A stretch of DNA of 64,000 bases from JBOFIQ01 sp051654905 (lineage in GTDB: Bacteria > Actinomycetota > Actinomycetes > Propionibacteriales > Propionibacteriaceae): positions 209,302 through 273,301 of the forward strand of contig JBOFYY010000158.1 in the NCBI GenBank assembly GCA_051654905.1. Reading direction: 5' to 3'. Both the position numbers and the translations under genes were made by a program. The notes beneath the pieces are model-generated. The model was not told the DNA's origin and searched no databases. It saw nothing but the letters and a program-made list of their open reading frames with translations. Shown in pieces: positions 36,530 to 44,848 of this stretch (positions within the stretch are counted from its first letter, which is position 1; every line of letters begins with the position of its first letter).

Positions 36530-38055
36530 ATACCTCGGTAAATACTCAGCCCCCTAGCCTTGCTAAAGGGTCTTTAAGTAGGCAACTAATCTTACGAGTA
36601 GTTGCCCTAGTAGCTCTGCTTTCGCTCTTGATGGGAGCTCTTGCTTCTGCAGCAATATATGTAGCAACAGTTCGTAGTCTCGATAGCGATCTGAGTGATT
36701 CGGCGCGTCGCGAATTTGATAGTGGACGCAAACCTGGCGGCGATAATCCTAGATTCCAACATGCCGGTAAAGCAGTAGGAACAATAGCGATAACCCAAGA
36801 CTCCACCGGTGTGATTACAGCTTCGCAGGTTACCGACGATGTGAGCCAGCCTGTGATTACCGTTAGTGGGAATGACCTCGCCACGCTATTAGCGACGCCT
36901 CATGATGGCAAAAATCACACAACCAATCTAAGTACTGGTCTTTACCGAGTCATATCTTGCACTCAACGCCCTAGCAGCGACATCCCCGAACCAATACTTA
37001 GACCCAATCAAAGCACTCTAACGCAACCTGCCTTGGTGGTAATAGCCCTGCCAATGTCAGGGGTTCAGCATCAGATGACAGCGGTACTTCTGGCAGAGTT
37101 TGCTATTGCTACCGTCGCCAGCATTGCATCTATTTTCTTCGTACGAGGGGTTGTGCGCAGTTCTTTGAAGCCGCTTCATAAACTTGCCGCAGCCGCCAAT
37201 GACGTAACCAAGCTTGAGCTAGATAAAGGCGACGTAGAACTCCCTATCCGGGTTCCAATATCAGAAGCTCAACCTACTGAAGTAGTTGGATTATCGAACG
37301 CATTCAACCATATGCTCGATCACGTTGATCATGCACTAACTTCTCGCCATATTTCAGAAACAAAAGTTCGCCAATTCGTAGCTGATGCCAGTCACGAATT
37401 ACGTAATCCGTTAGCTTCCATTCGCGGCTATTCCGAAATTACTCGCCGAGAACGAGATCTGCTACCAACAGATACCGCTTTTGCGATGTCTCGCATTGAG
37501 GCAGAGTCGGAACGTATGAGTGCGCTAGTGGAAGACATGTTGTTACTAGCACACCTCGATAATCAGCCGGTCCTAGCTATTAGCGACGTCGATCTGACAG
37601 AACTTATTGTGATGGCAGTAAGCGATGCCCATGTCGCCGGACCCGACCATCAATGGCGACTGGATTTGCCCGATGAACCAGTTATTGCACCAGCAGACCA
37701 GCATCGCCTGCAACAAGTCGTAGTCAACCTGTTAACGAATGCCCGCACCCATACTCCCGCTGGAACTGTTGTGACTACTTCTTGCCGCTTAGAAGAAGAT
37801 CATGCGCTACTTGTGGTTACAGATAACGGTCCGGGTATTCCAGCAGAGCTACAAGAAAAAGTTTTCGAGCGTTTCATGAGAGCCGATCCCAGTCGTCAAC
37901 GCAATCAAACCGGTGGATCTTCGGGTCTGGGGTTAGCTATTGCTCGCGGAGTAGTTGAAGCTCACGGTGGCAGCATTATTTGCTGCTCTAACCCTGGAGA
38001 TACGCGGTTTGAGATTAGACTTCCGCTACGATCTGTCGCTACGAAGCTACTCTAG
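36526..38055 (+). CDS. phoR: Sensor histidine kinase partner of PhoP
   Basis: The 509-residue membrane sensor has a first helix near residues 25-50, an extracytoplasmic domain of about 130 residues, and a second helix near 185-208. A HAMP linker, a HisKA domain with phospho-accepting His290 in DASHELRNPLASIRGYSEI, and an ATPase domain follow, with the N box VVNLLTNARTHTPAG, then DNGPGIP and GGSSGLGLAIARGVVEAHGG. It phosphorylates the response regulator encoded just before it. The GTG start overlaps the regulator stop. The signal sensed is not known; C. glutamicum and mycobacterial relatives respond to phosphate or pH. Confidence 0.9.
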   Translation: MNTSVNTQPPSLAKGSLSRQLILRVVALVALLSLLMGALASAAIYVATVRSLDSDLSDSARREFDSGRKPGGDNPRFQHAGKAVGTIAITQDSTGVITASQVTDDVSQPVITVSGNDLATLLATPHDGKNHTTNLSTGLYRVISCTQRPSSDIPEPILRPNQSTLTQPALVVIALPMSGVQHQMTAVLLAEFAIATVASIASIFFVRGVVRSSLKPLHKLAAAANDVTKLELDKGDVELPIRVPISEAQPTEVVGLSNAFNHMLDHVDHALTSRHISETKVRQFVADASHELRNPLASIRGYSEITRRERDLLPTDTAFAMSRIEAESERMSALVEDMLLLAHLDNQPVLAISDVDLTELIVMAVSDAHVAGPDHQWRLDLPDEPVIAPADQHRLQQVVVNLLTNARTHTPAGTVVTTSCRLEEDHALLVVTDNGPGIPAELQEKVFERFMRADPSRQRNQTGGSSGLGLAIARGVVEAHGGSIICCSNPGDTRFEIRLPLRSVATKLL

Positions 38056-38106
38056 ATCTAAACTTCTTAAGTAGAAGCGGAACTTCCAACCAAGCAAGGT
38101 TTATCT

Positions 38107-38475
38107 ATGTCTAGTTATACTAAAGCTCAGAAATCTTTTTCAATATCTCTAGCCATAGCTACCATTGCCTCGACAGTTATTTTAATCAACTTCCTAAACG
38201 GCTTTAATTCAGAACATAGAATTTTATCATTTATCCCCATCTTGCTTTCGTTAACGTGCCTAGTAATGTTGGGTATATATACTGCAATTAACTCTTCGCT
38301 TCCCGAACCCCCAGAAGAGTACCCGGTATTCCTATACTTTGCGATAGCTGGTTTATTTTTAGCAGTTTTCTATATCCTGCATCGCCAGATAATAATTTTT
38401 TATCTTTCAGTAATGTTTACTGGATCAACACCTTATAGATTTATAAAACACCTGACATCATCAAAAATGAAGTAA
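38107..38475 (+). CDS. Small AT-rich membrane protein
   Basis: The 122-residue protein has four hydrophobic segments (about 12-30, 40-60, 73-90, 92-106) and a basic tail, IKHLTSSKMK. It is clearly richer in AT than the two-component genes before it. A weak AAGCAAGG sits seven bases ahead of the ATG. It lies 51 bases downstream of the kinase gene and may be read with it. I do not recognise a family. Confidence 0.6.
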   Translation: MSSYTKAQKSFSISLAIATIASTVILINFLNGFNSEHRILSFIPILLSLTCLVMLGIYTAINSSLPEPPEEYPVFLYFAIAGLFLAVFYILHRQIIIFYLSVMFTGSTPYRFIKHLTSSKMK

Positions 38476-38560
38476 CACCATCTCAAGCTACTCTAAAGTC
38501 TCACCTCATACTCGAGGGCGATAGTGGACATAACATTAGGTTCTAAGAGATGGTTCGCTA

Positions 38561-39637
38561 GTGAAAATGCGACAACTCTCCTGGATTGCTCCTATAACAG
38601 CGCTTGCACTGGGAGCTACGGCGCTGCTGCCGAGCACCTCGGCTCGCGCAGCCACCACTGCCACTGAGGATTACATTGCCGCCCACAAAGCAGCAGCCCA
38701 AAGTGTGCAGCTACGCTACGGCGTACCCGCTTCAGTAGCGATGGCTCAATCGATTCTGGAATCTGGCTGGGGTCGCTCTAGCCTCTCTAGCAATTACCGC
38801 AATTATTTCGGAATCAAATGCAGCCGTAACTATGTAAGCCAATATCAATCTGGTTGCATCAATATGAACTCTGGAGAATGGTATAGCAACACTGGCTGGA
38901 CCTCTCAGGTCAGCCCGTTCCGCACCTACGAATCCGACGAAATGAGTTTTGCCGACTACGGGCTTTTCCTTACCGAAAACTCTCGTTACAAAAATGCTTT
39001 CAACTACGTAAATGATCCCGTAAGGTTCATCACGGAAATAAAGAATGCCGGCTACGCAACAGACCCCGAATATGTAGCCAAAATCGTAAAGATTATGGCT
39101 ACCTACAATCTCTACGCGCTCAATGTCGTTCCAGTGGCTCCGTCGGCAGCCCCCGCCGCCACCCCCACCCCGACACCAACGCCAACGCCAACGCCAACGC
39201 CAACGCCAACTGTTAAGGTAACTTCAACTCCCACCCCAACAGTTACGCCAAAAACAACACCTATTGCCCCAGCTACCTCTTCACCAACGGTAAAGGCAAC
39301 ACTAAAAGCTGCGGTTTCAGCAACCACGGCAACACCCACAGCCTTAGCTGCTAAACCAACGATAACCACTCCAGCTAAGCCAGAAACAGTAACGACAGCT
39401 CCAGCAGCCGCTCCTCTTCTAGCGGCGCCAGTTGCGCCTCTTATAACCGTGGAAGCAGCACCTGAACCAGATATCAATATTGGTTCAGCTTCGCTAGCAA
39501 TGCCCTTGGAAGCGATTCCCACAGACGCATCCCAGCCGCTGCTGCTAGCACCTCGTATATCGCCCCTAGAACGAGAGCTAGGGCCGCGAGTTTCGCTAGA
39601 TAAAGCTGCTGGACTGCCCCACAGCGGAGGACATTAA
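38561..39637 (+). CDS. Secreted glucosaminidase-domain autolysin with Pro/Thr repeat tail
   Basis: The 358-residue protein has a Sec signal peptide (cleavage near SARA, about residue 30). A glucosaminidase (LYZ2/FlgJ-like) domain at about 35-185 follows, with the catalytic-type motif AQSILESGWGRSSLSSNYRNYFGIKC and YATDPEYVAKIVKIMATYNL. A 150-residue Pro/Thr/Ala/Val-rich tail contains a PTPTPTP run. It probably cuts the glycan strands of peptidoglycan during growth or division. It ends with LPHSGGH, which looks like a truncated sorting motif. The start is a GTG, with ATG two codons on. Confidence 0.85.
   Translation: MKMRQLSWIAPITALALGATALLPSTSARAATTATEDYIAAHKAAAQSVQLRYGVPASVAMAQSILESGWGRSSLSSNYRNYFGIKCSRNYVSQYQSGCINMNSGEWYSNTGWTSQVSPFRTYESDEMSFADYGLFLTENSRYKNAFNYVNDPVRFITEIKNAGYATDPEYVAKIVKIMATYNLYALNVVPVAPSAAPAATPTPTPTPTPTPTPTPTVKVTSTPTPTVTPKTTPIAPATSSPTVKATLKAAVSATTATPTALAAKPTITTPAKPETVTTAPAAAPLLAAPVAPLITVEAAPEPDINIGSASLAMPLEAIPTDASQPLLLAPRISPLERELGPRVSLDKAAGLPHSGGH
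39176..39210 (+). repeat. Hexanucleotide repeat (CCAACG) in the autolysin gene
   Basis: Five perfect CCAACG units and a partial sixth code for Thr-Pro repeats. The unit is six bases, so gain or loss of copies changes tail length without breaking the frame. Confidence 0.85.
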
Positions 39638-39694
39638 TCCTATAGATCCGTTACTGATAGCTATCCCCCTATTTTTGACTGTCGGTAACGATAT

Positions 39695-39737
39695 AAGCCG
39701 GGCCATAGAGCAGCGACGCTCTGGCCCGGCTTTTTAT
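39695..39737 (+). terminator. Rho-independent terminator between the autolysin gene and dcd
   Basis: AAGCCGGGCCATAGAGC pairs with GCTCTGGCCCGGCTT (one bulged base) around a short loop and is followed by TTTTTATTT on the plus strand. Confidence 0.9.
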
Positions 39738-39743
39738 TTACTT

Positions 39744-40328
39744 TCAGTCGCGCGGAATATCGGTTAGATGGAAGTTCTGCCATGATCTTGACGCCGTAGG
39801 GCCTCGCTGCCCTTGATAGCGAGAGAATGTTGCACCTTGCCCATAAGGTTTCTCTGCTGCTGATGAAAGCTGGAAGAAGCACAACTGACCAATTTTCATG
39901 CCCGGCCATAACGCGATGGGAAGCGTCGCAACATTCGAAAGTTCTAAAGTGATATGCCCAGTGAAACCTGGATCAATAAATCCAGCCGTAGAGTGGGTTA
40001 CTAACCCCAGACGACCTAACGAAGATTTTCCTTCCAGCCGAGCAGCAATATCATCGGGCAAAGTCACACATTCATAAGTGGCTGCTAACACGAACTCTCC
40101 CGGGTGAAGCATGAATGGCTCACCTGCGGCAGGAATAACTTCGCGAGTTAGCCGTGATTGCTCTTGACGCGGATCAATCATCGGATAGCGATGATTCTCA
40201 AATACTCTGAAAGCAACATCTAATCGCACATCGATACTGGAGGGTTGCACCATCTCTGGCTCCCACGGATCAAGAACGATACGTCCCGAATCAATTCCAG
40301 AGCGCAGGTCGCGGTCGCTCAACAGCAT
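39744..40328 (-). CDS. dcd: dCTP deaminase
   Basis: The 194-residue trimeric enzyme converts dCTP to dUTP, or to dUMP in bifunctional forms, on the route to dTMP. The start MLLSDRDLRSGIDSGRIVLDP matches the family. Active-site motifs are SSIDVRLD near residue 30, LEGKSSLGRLGLVTHSTAGFIDPGFTGHITLELSN at about 100-134, and the closing lid GQRGPTASR. AGGAGG lies six bases before the ATG. It stands alone on the minus strand. Confidence 0.96.
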   Translation of the reverse strand: MLLSDRDLRSGIDSGRIVLDPWEPEMVQPSSIDVRLDVAFRVFENHRYPMIDPRQEQSRLTREVIPAAGEPFMLHPGEFVLAATYECVTLPDDIAARLEGKSSLGRLGLVTHSTAGFIDPGFTGHITLELSNVATLPIALWPGMKIGQLCFFQLSSAAEKPYGQGATFSRYQGQRGPTASRSWQNFHLTDIPRD

Positions 40329-40651
40329 GTGATCCTCCTGAATCGGCGTAACTGACTTCTAGTCAGCAACTGTCTAGTCACCTCTATTCTGACACTTCTG
40401 CTCAGTTATAACGCCAAGCGCCACCATATTGATCACCAACTCCTTGCCCTACTCGCACTAGCGCCAGCACCTAACCAGCTTTTAGAAACACCTATGTTTA
40501 TTAAATAAATAAGCAATTAAATCATTTTCAAAACATTTAATAGGGCTTTATATTCTTTTATCATTAGGTAAGGTTTTCCTGCGTTGCAGCATATTTTTTA
40601 ATGATTATTCTTTTAAATATCAGATGTAAAACTAACTCAGAGGGGCCAGCC
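40329..40651. other. Intergenic region between dcd and the DUF1540 gene
   Basis: The 323-base divergent promoter region holds the dcd ribosome binding site at one end and, at 40564-40582, a DtxR-like box about 70 bases before the DUF1540 gene. The right half is AT-rich (TTTATTAAATAAATAAGC near 40500). No gene was seen in it. Confidence 0.6.
40564..40582 (+). promoter_or_regulatory. DtxR-like box upstream of the DUF1540 gene
   Basis: TTAGGTAAGGTTTTCCTGC matches the DtxR consensus at 13 of 19 positions, with a perfect left half TTAGGT. The right half is weak, so binding is possible but needs testing. Confidence 0.5.
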
Positions 40652-40927
40652 ATGAACTCCACAGCTGTCAAAACCTGCACCACCACCGCGTGCTCATACA
40701 ACAACCACGGCTGCACTGCTCTCGCCATCACGATTGCCGGCAAAAAGCAGACCGCTACCTGTGGCACTTTCATCAAGCTCGACGCTCGTCGTCCCGTAGC
40801 TTCCACCTCCGGTCAGGTTGGCGCTTGCCAGCAGATCGAGTGCAAGCACAATGCCGATCTCATGTGCACCGCTGACGGAATCGGCATCACCGCTGACGCC
40901 GCTTGCGCCTCTTTCGAGATCGCCTAA
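40652..40927 (+). CDS. Cysteine-rich DUF1540 protein
   Basis: The 91-residue cytoplasmic protein has two DUF1540-type Cys modules: one at about residues 7-40 (KTCTTTACSYNNHGCTAL then TATCGTF) and one at about 56-88 (ACQQIECKHNADLMCTADG then AACASF). The eight Cys fall in two sets of four, the pattern expected of a small metal-binding protein, but the ligand is unknown. The start at 40652 is chosen because AGAGGGG lies just upstream. A DtxR-like box upstream hints at iron control. A long palindromic terminator follows. Confidence 0.85.
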   Translation: MNSTAVKTCTTTACSYNNHGCTALAITIAGKKQTATCGTFIKLDARRPVASTSGQVGACQQIECKHNADLMCTADGIGITADAACASFEIA

Positions 40928-40937
40928 ATAAACTAGC

Positions 40938-40989
40938 TTTATAAAAGGTATAGCCCCCGCTAATTAGCGGGGGCTATACCTTTTATAAA
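40938..40989. terminator. 52-base perfect palindrome, bidirectional terminator
   Basis: Two 26-base arms with no unpaired centre meet at 40963/40964. The core is GGTATAGCCCCCGCTAAT with its complement, flanked by AAAA and TTTT runs on the two sides. It lies between convergent genes and would end transcription from both. Confidence 0.92.
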
Positions 40990-40996
40990 CAATAAA

Positions 40997-41818
40997 CTAA
41001 TGAGCCATATATGCTCGTCGAGACATTTCCGCATCGACAATAAGCTGTCGCCAAGCATCTGGCAATAAATCTGCTTCGCAGGAAAGATCAACAGGAATAA
41101 AAACGGCGTATGCGGCACGTTCAGTTAACCGCAATAACGTCACACCACTGACTGTGACATCAAGACAGTAAGACTGCTCCAATTCAGCGCAAACATCATC
41201 GGAAATAGCCAGCAGCGATACCGTTCCAGGAACCAACCCTGCAATCACCGCATCCGAAACCAACGCCATAGACTCGCGCCCCGCCGCATACATCTGATCC
41301 AGGAAGCTCTCAGCGGTAGCATCACCGTCAACTATCGCCGTATCGAGTTCTGCGAAATTAAAGGACGATACCCCATCAACATCATGGAGAATTATTCGCT
41401 CTGCAGCGATTACCCCCACTCTGACATATCCGGGGAAGTCAGAGATAGCTTGCGACAGATCGTCCCGCAACTGGAGATTATCAATATCTGCCTCATGCGA
41501 ATACCACTGCAACTGCCCCAGCATATGCGCCGACGCTACCTGCATCGGAAGCATGATTTCTGCGGAGTCTTTATAAAGATCTACTCGCACTTCTATCGGA
41601 TCATAAGAGCAAAAAGCACCCGAGCATTCATGCATCTCAACAAAATCTACGACAATGAAGTCGCCAGTTTTTGATAACCCATGTAGCACTGAGGTGAGAG
41701 CTTCTCCTCGTTGATAGGCGGTTAACGTGACAGCGGCCTTACCTGTAAGCATCTGCCGAACCAATGACCGCGCGCGCATCTGCTCCAGCGCCACTGCGGG
41801 ATCTCCTACCACGCTCAT
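40997..41818 (-). CDS. Conserved protein with a DtxR-like box, possibly DUF2470/HugZ-like
   Basis: The protein is about 273 residues from the ATG at 41818, chosen because AAGGTGG lies four bases ahead; an upstream in-frame ATG at 41833 is less well placed. There is no signal peptide or membrane helix. The central part mixes beta-strand sequence (EVRVDLYKDSAEIMLPMQVAS, GYVRVGVIAAERIILHD). The C-terminal part (residues ~180-260) resembles the DUF2470 domain found in heme-handling HugZ-type proteins, but the match is loose. A DtxR-like site upstream fits a role in iron or heme metabolism. Treat the family as a guess. Confidence 0.6.
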   Translation of the reverse strand: MSVVGDPAVALEQMRARSLVRQMLTGKAAVTLTAYQRGEALTSVLHGLSKTGDFIVVDFVEMHECSGAFCSYDPIEVRVDLYKDSAEIMLPMQVASAHMLGQLQWYSHEADIDNLQLRDDLSQAISDFPGYVRVGVIAAERIILHDVDGVSSFNFAELDTAIVDGDATAESFLDQMYAAGRESMALVSDAVIAGLVPGTVSLLAISDDVCAELEQSYCLDVTVSGVTLLRLTERAAYAVFIPVDLSCEADLLPDAWRQLIVDAEMSRRAYMAH

Positions 41819-41844
41819 TAAGCCACCTTCCATCTCCTATTAAG

Positions 41845-41863
41845 TATGGTAAGGTATACCTAA
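41845..41863. promoter_or_regulatory. DtxR-like box
   Basis: TATGGTAAGGTATACCTAA matches the 19-base DtxR consensus at 13 positions and lies 26 bases upstream of the start of the minus-strand gene. Confidence 0.55.
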
Positions 41864-41934
41864 CCCAAAAGGCGATGCGGGTAGCCACTTTTTTCTAGTA
41901 TTTCCATAACTCTGCATTAACTACGCAGAAATCT

Positions 41935-42798
41935 TTATGCGCAGCCCAAACCAGAAGCGGTATAAAGAAACCAAGAAAGCGCTAATAAATCAGCTGACCC
42001 TCCCGGAGACCAATTTCGTCGCACAAAATCTGCATTCAGCCGACGTAATTCCGCCTGAAATACTTCCCCCCGCAATTCGATATCGCCGCGTTTTTCAGCA
42101 AGAACATATCCTCGCGCCCACACCCAAGTAGCTCGTAAAGCAGCTTCCCCACCTCGGGCATACAAATTCGTGTCTGCAGTAAAAGCCATCAGATGAACTA
42201 GCGTCGCCAGCAGCGCATCATCACGTGACCACCCTTGCTCGCAATAATTTGCGATTGCCGGGATTCCATAACTACGCGCCCGCGGAAATCCTGCCCACGC
42301 CTCGCCACGAGCGCCGGTCAGCCCTAACTCGACGAGAGCTCGCTCGCCATGAGTACGCGGCTCTCCTGACGGCGGAGGGCTTAATACAGTCGCAATCTGA
42401 GCAACCCGAGCGCACACACGATCACTATCAAGACGCTCCCCAGCTGCGGCTAACTCCCCCATAGCGGCACAAGCAAGACCTAGCGAATACAGCGCCCCCT
42501 TATGGGTATTAACTCCTGATGTCGCCTGATACATATCCTGTTCAGCGCTTAACCCGATCACTACCAGATCAGCAGGATCAGCATGTTCCCAACCTGCTGC
42601 AACACAACGTCGCAACCACGGACGTAATGCTGCTGCACTCACTTCGAAAGTAGCCAAATCCATATCGCGATGCGCACCAGAGTTCTCAGCATCAACTAAA
42701 CCCGGCTTAGGGCTTAATCGTGCTTCAACCAGCAACGCTTCTGCCGCCAGATCGCCCAAGATAACGCTACATTGGGCTGGGTCACTGACTGGAAGCAA
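41935..42798 (-). CDS. citG: Triphosphoribosyl-dephospho-CoA synthase
   Basis: The 287-residue enzyme joins ATP-derived ribosyl triphosphate to dephospho-CoA, making the precursor of the citrate lyase prosthetic group. Family motifs are EARLSPKPGLVDAENSGAHRDMD at about residues 26-48, GVNTHKGALYSLGL near 96-109, and HLMAFTADTNLYARGG near 206-221. The frame has no ATG; a TTG at 42798 overlaps citX by 17 bases. It is the last gene of the citC-D-E-F-X-G operon. Confidence 0.93.
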   Translation of the reverse strand: MLPVSDPAQCSVILGDLAAEALLVEARLSPKPGLVDAENSGAHRDMDLATFEVSAAALRPWLRRCVAAGWEHADPADLVVIGLSAEQDMYQATSGVNTHKGALYSLGLACAAMGELAAAGERLDSDRVCARVAQIATVLSPPPSGEPRTHGERALVELGLTGARGEAWAGFPRARSYGIPAIANYCEQGWSRDDALLATLVHLMAFTADTNLYARGGEAALRATWVWARGYVLAEKRGDIELRGEVFQAELRRLNADFVRRNWSPGGSADLLALSWFLYTASGLGCA

Positions 42799-43276
42799 GA
42801 ATACCCACTATTGCGTCGCTAAGTTCTGCCAGCGTATGGGTTTGCGAGCGAGCACAAGCGGCAGCTGGCTCCTGGCAAATCAAACATCGACGAGCTGGCT
42901 CCTGCAATATGCTGCGAGTTAGTACCCGAATATCACCAGCAGCATCCTCGTCAACCACATCGATATCAAAAAGTCGTCCCCACGGATGATTATCTTCAAT
43001 GTCGATCATCGCTTTTTTAACTGAAACTGGATCCCCGTCTACCGCTAGTAGCAACTCCGGGCCAGTTATTTCGTCGAGCTCCTCATAGACCCAAATCGGC
43101 CACTCTTCGAGTTCTCGGATTCGTACCACAATCTCCATTACGGCTACCTTAAAAACTTGCCGAATCCAAGTCGAGTTTTTGATTGCTCCTGGCGTTACCA
43201 TTGTCAACGACACCAATGGCATGCCGCGTTCTAGGAGTGCCCGCTGGCGGTCTCGACGCGCTTCTCGGCGCGCCAA
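42782..43276 (-). CDS. citX: Apo-citrate lyase phosphoribosyl-dephospho-CoA transferase
   Basis: The 164-residue protein transfers the prosthetic group to the acyl carrier protein CitD. PLVSLTMVTPGAIKNS at about residues 20-35 is the family motif, and GRLFDIDVVDEDG-type sequence (here GRLFDIDVVDEDAAG) follows near residues 101-115, then RRCLICQEPAAACARSQTH. A TTG start at 43276 has TGGAG six bases ahead. The frame is open further upstream (SATLEQV) but has no ATG or GTG there, so the N-terminus could be slightly longer. Confidence 0.92.
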   Translation of the reverse strand: MARREARRDRQRALLERGMPLVSLTMVTPGAIKNSTWIRQVFKVAVMEIVVRIRELEEWPIWVYEELDEITGPELLLAVDGDPVSVKKAMIDIEDNHPWGRLFDIDVVDEDAAGDIRVLTRSILQEPARRCLICQEPAAACARSQTHTLAELSDAIVGILASSQ

Positions 43277-43326
43277 GACCTGCTCCAGCGTTGCACTACC
43301 GCACTGAACCGGATTATTAGAGATAC

Positions 43327-44847
43327 TCAGCTTTTTACCTTACGGACAACATCAATAACAGAACCATCACGGTACCGGATCAAGCCGACAATTTTCTCAC
43401 CGAACTCGATAGGTTTAGGTTCTCCCACAATCTCGATAGCTCGTGCATAAAGCTCCTCAATCGTCACAACTGGAAGTCCGGCAGCTCGAAGATTCTTTTC
43501 TACCTCAGGTCGATTTGGATTGACGGCAATACCGTGGTCAGTTACCAATACTCCGATATTTTCTCCCGGAGTTACTAGCGTCGTAACTTTCTTAACCACA
43601 GTAGGGATACGTCCGCGCAGTAGCGGCCCCACAATGATTGCCAATTTAGATCCAGCAGCAGTATCACAATGCCCACCAGAAGCACCCATCATGACACCGT
43701 CGGAACCAGTCACCACATTTACGTTGAAATCAAGATCAATTTCTAAAGCTGACAAGATCACCATATCGACCTGATCCACCGAAGCTCCTTTAGAGAACGG
43801 CGAAGCATACTCATTTGCTGAGATTTCGGTATGGAGCGGATCTTCTAGCAAACTATCGGCTGCTACCGAGTCGAAAGACTGCACATCTAGCAACCGCTCG
43901 ATAAGCCCCTTCTTGTGGAGATCAACCATTCCCGCAGTGATACCGCCAAGACCCCACTTAGCAGTAATGCCCTTGCGGCGCATTCTGCCTTCCAAGAAAC
44001 GAGTTGCCGCAGTTGATGAGCCACCGGTGCCGGTTTGAAGTGAGAATCCGTCGTTAAAATATCCGGCATGTTCAATAACATCTGCCGCATATTGAGCAAT
44101 AAGTAGCTCGCGGGGGTTTTGGGTGATCCGAGCAGCGCCTACTGAGATTTTCGACGGATCGCCAACCTCATCGACCTGAACGATCATGTCTACCTGATCC
44201 TGCCGGATCGACGCTGGAGTGTTGGGGTAGGAAACCAGTTCTTCTGTCAAAAGAATAACTGTCTCAGCCGCAGCGGCATCAACCATCGCATAACCCAAAG
44301 AGCCACAATGCGACCGACCTGAAATACCATTGGCATTACCAAACTCGTCACAAGCAGAAACCCCCAAGAACGCAACCGTCGGACGTAATTCTCCCGATTG
44401 GATCAGGGCAACTCGACCACCATGGGAATGAATATTGATGGGGTTTTTCAGTAGCTTCCCGGAGCTAATTTCTTTAGCCAGCGCCCCTCGCATACCTGAA
44501 GTGTAGATACTCGTAATCACACCATTACGGATATGTTCAATAAGCGGAGCATGGCAGTTATTGAGCGACGATGAAGCTAGCGTCAAATCTTTGAATCCCA
44601 TTGCAGCAAGGGTTTCTACCACCTGCACAATCACCTTATCTCCCTCACGGAAATGGTGATGGAAAGTGATCGTCGCGCCGTCCTTCATACCAGAACGGCG
44701 GATTGCTTCTTCAAGGCTGGGAACCAGTTTGCGAGCATGTTTTGCTTCTGCATCAGCTAGATGCGGAGTTTTAGCTGCCCAACCTGAAAAACCCTGTAAA
44801 TCGTCAGCAATGCTGGCGAGAGTCTCAGCAGTCACACGTGTATCCAT
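43327..44847 (-). CDS. citF: Citrate lyase alpha subunit (citrate:acetyl-ACP transferase)
   Basis: The 506-residue subunit exchanges acetyl for citryl on CitD. The start at 44847 lies one base after the citE stop, with AAGGAG seven bases ahead; the frame is open further upstream inside citE. Visible family sequences are FHHHFREGDKVIVQVVETLAAMGFKDLTLASSS near residues 58-90, LQTGTGGSSTAATRFL near 275-290 and VLVTDHGIAVNPNRPE near 440. It acts in the cytoplasmic citrate lyase complex with CitD and CitE. Confidence 0.96.
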   Translation of the reverse strand: MDTRVTAETLASIADDLQGFSGWAAKTPHLADAEAKHARKLVPSLEEAIRRSGMKDGATITFHHHFREGDKVIVQVVETLAAMGFKDLTLASSSLNNCHAPLIEHIRNGVITSIYTSGMRGALAKEISSGKLLKNPINIHSHGGRVALIQSGELRPTVAFLGVSACDEFGNANGISGRSHCGSLGYAMVDAAAAETVILLTEELVSYPNTPASIRQDQVDMIVQVDEVGDPSKISVGAARITQNPRELLIAQYAADVIEHAGYFNDGFSLQTGTGGSSTAATRFLEGRMRRKGITAKWGLGGITAGMVDLHKKGLIERLLDVQSFDSVAADSLLEDPLHTEISANEYASPFSKGASVDQVDMVILSALEIDLDFNVNVVTGSDGVMMGASGGHCDTAAGSKLAIIVGPLLRGRIPTVVKKVTTLVTPGENIGVLVTDHGIAVNPNRPEVEKNLRAAGLPVVTIEELYARAIEIVGEPKPIEFGEKIVGLIRYRDGSVIDVVRKVKS

Positions 44848-44848
44848 G

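Noticed and set aside
39620..39740. In the +1 frame after LPHSG the autolysin end would read PLLIAIPLFLTVG followed by basic residues, like a sorting-signal helix.
   Set aside because: The stretch runs into the terminator hairpin and the end of dcd, and there is no repeat or slippery run to cause a frame change. Probably chance.
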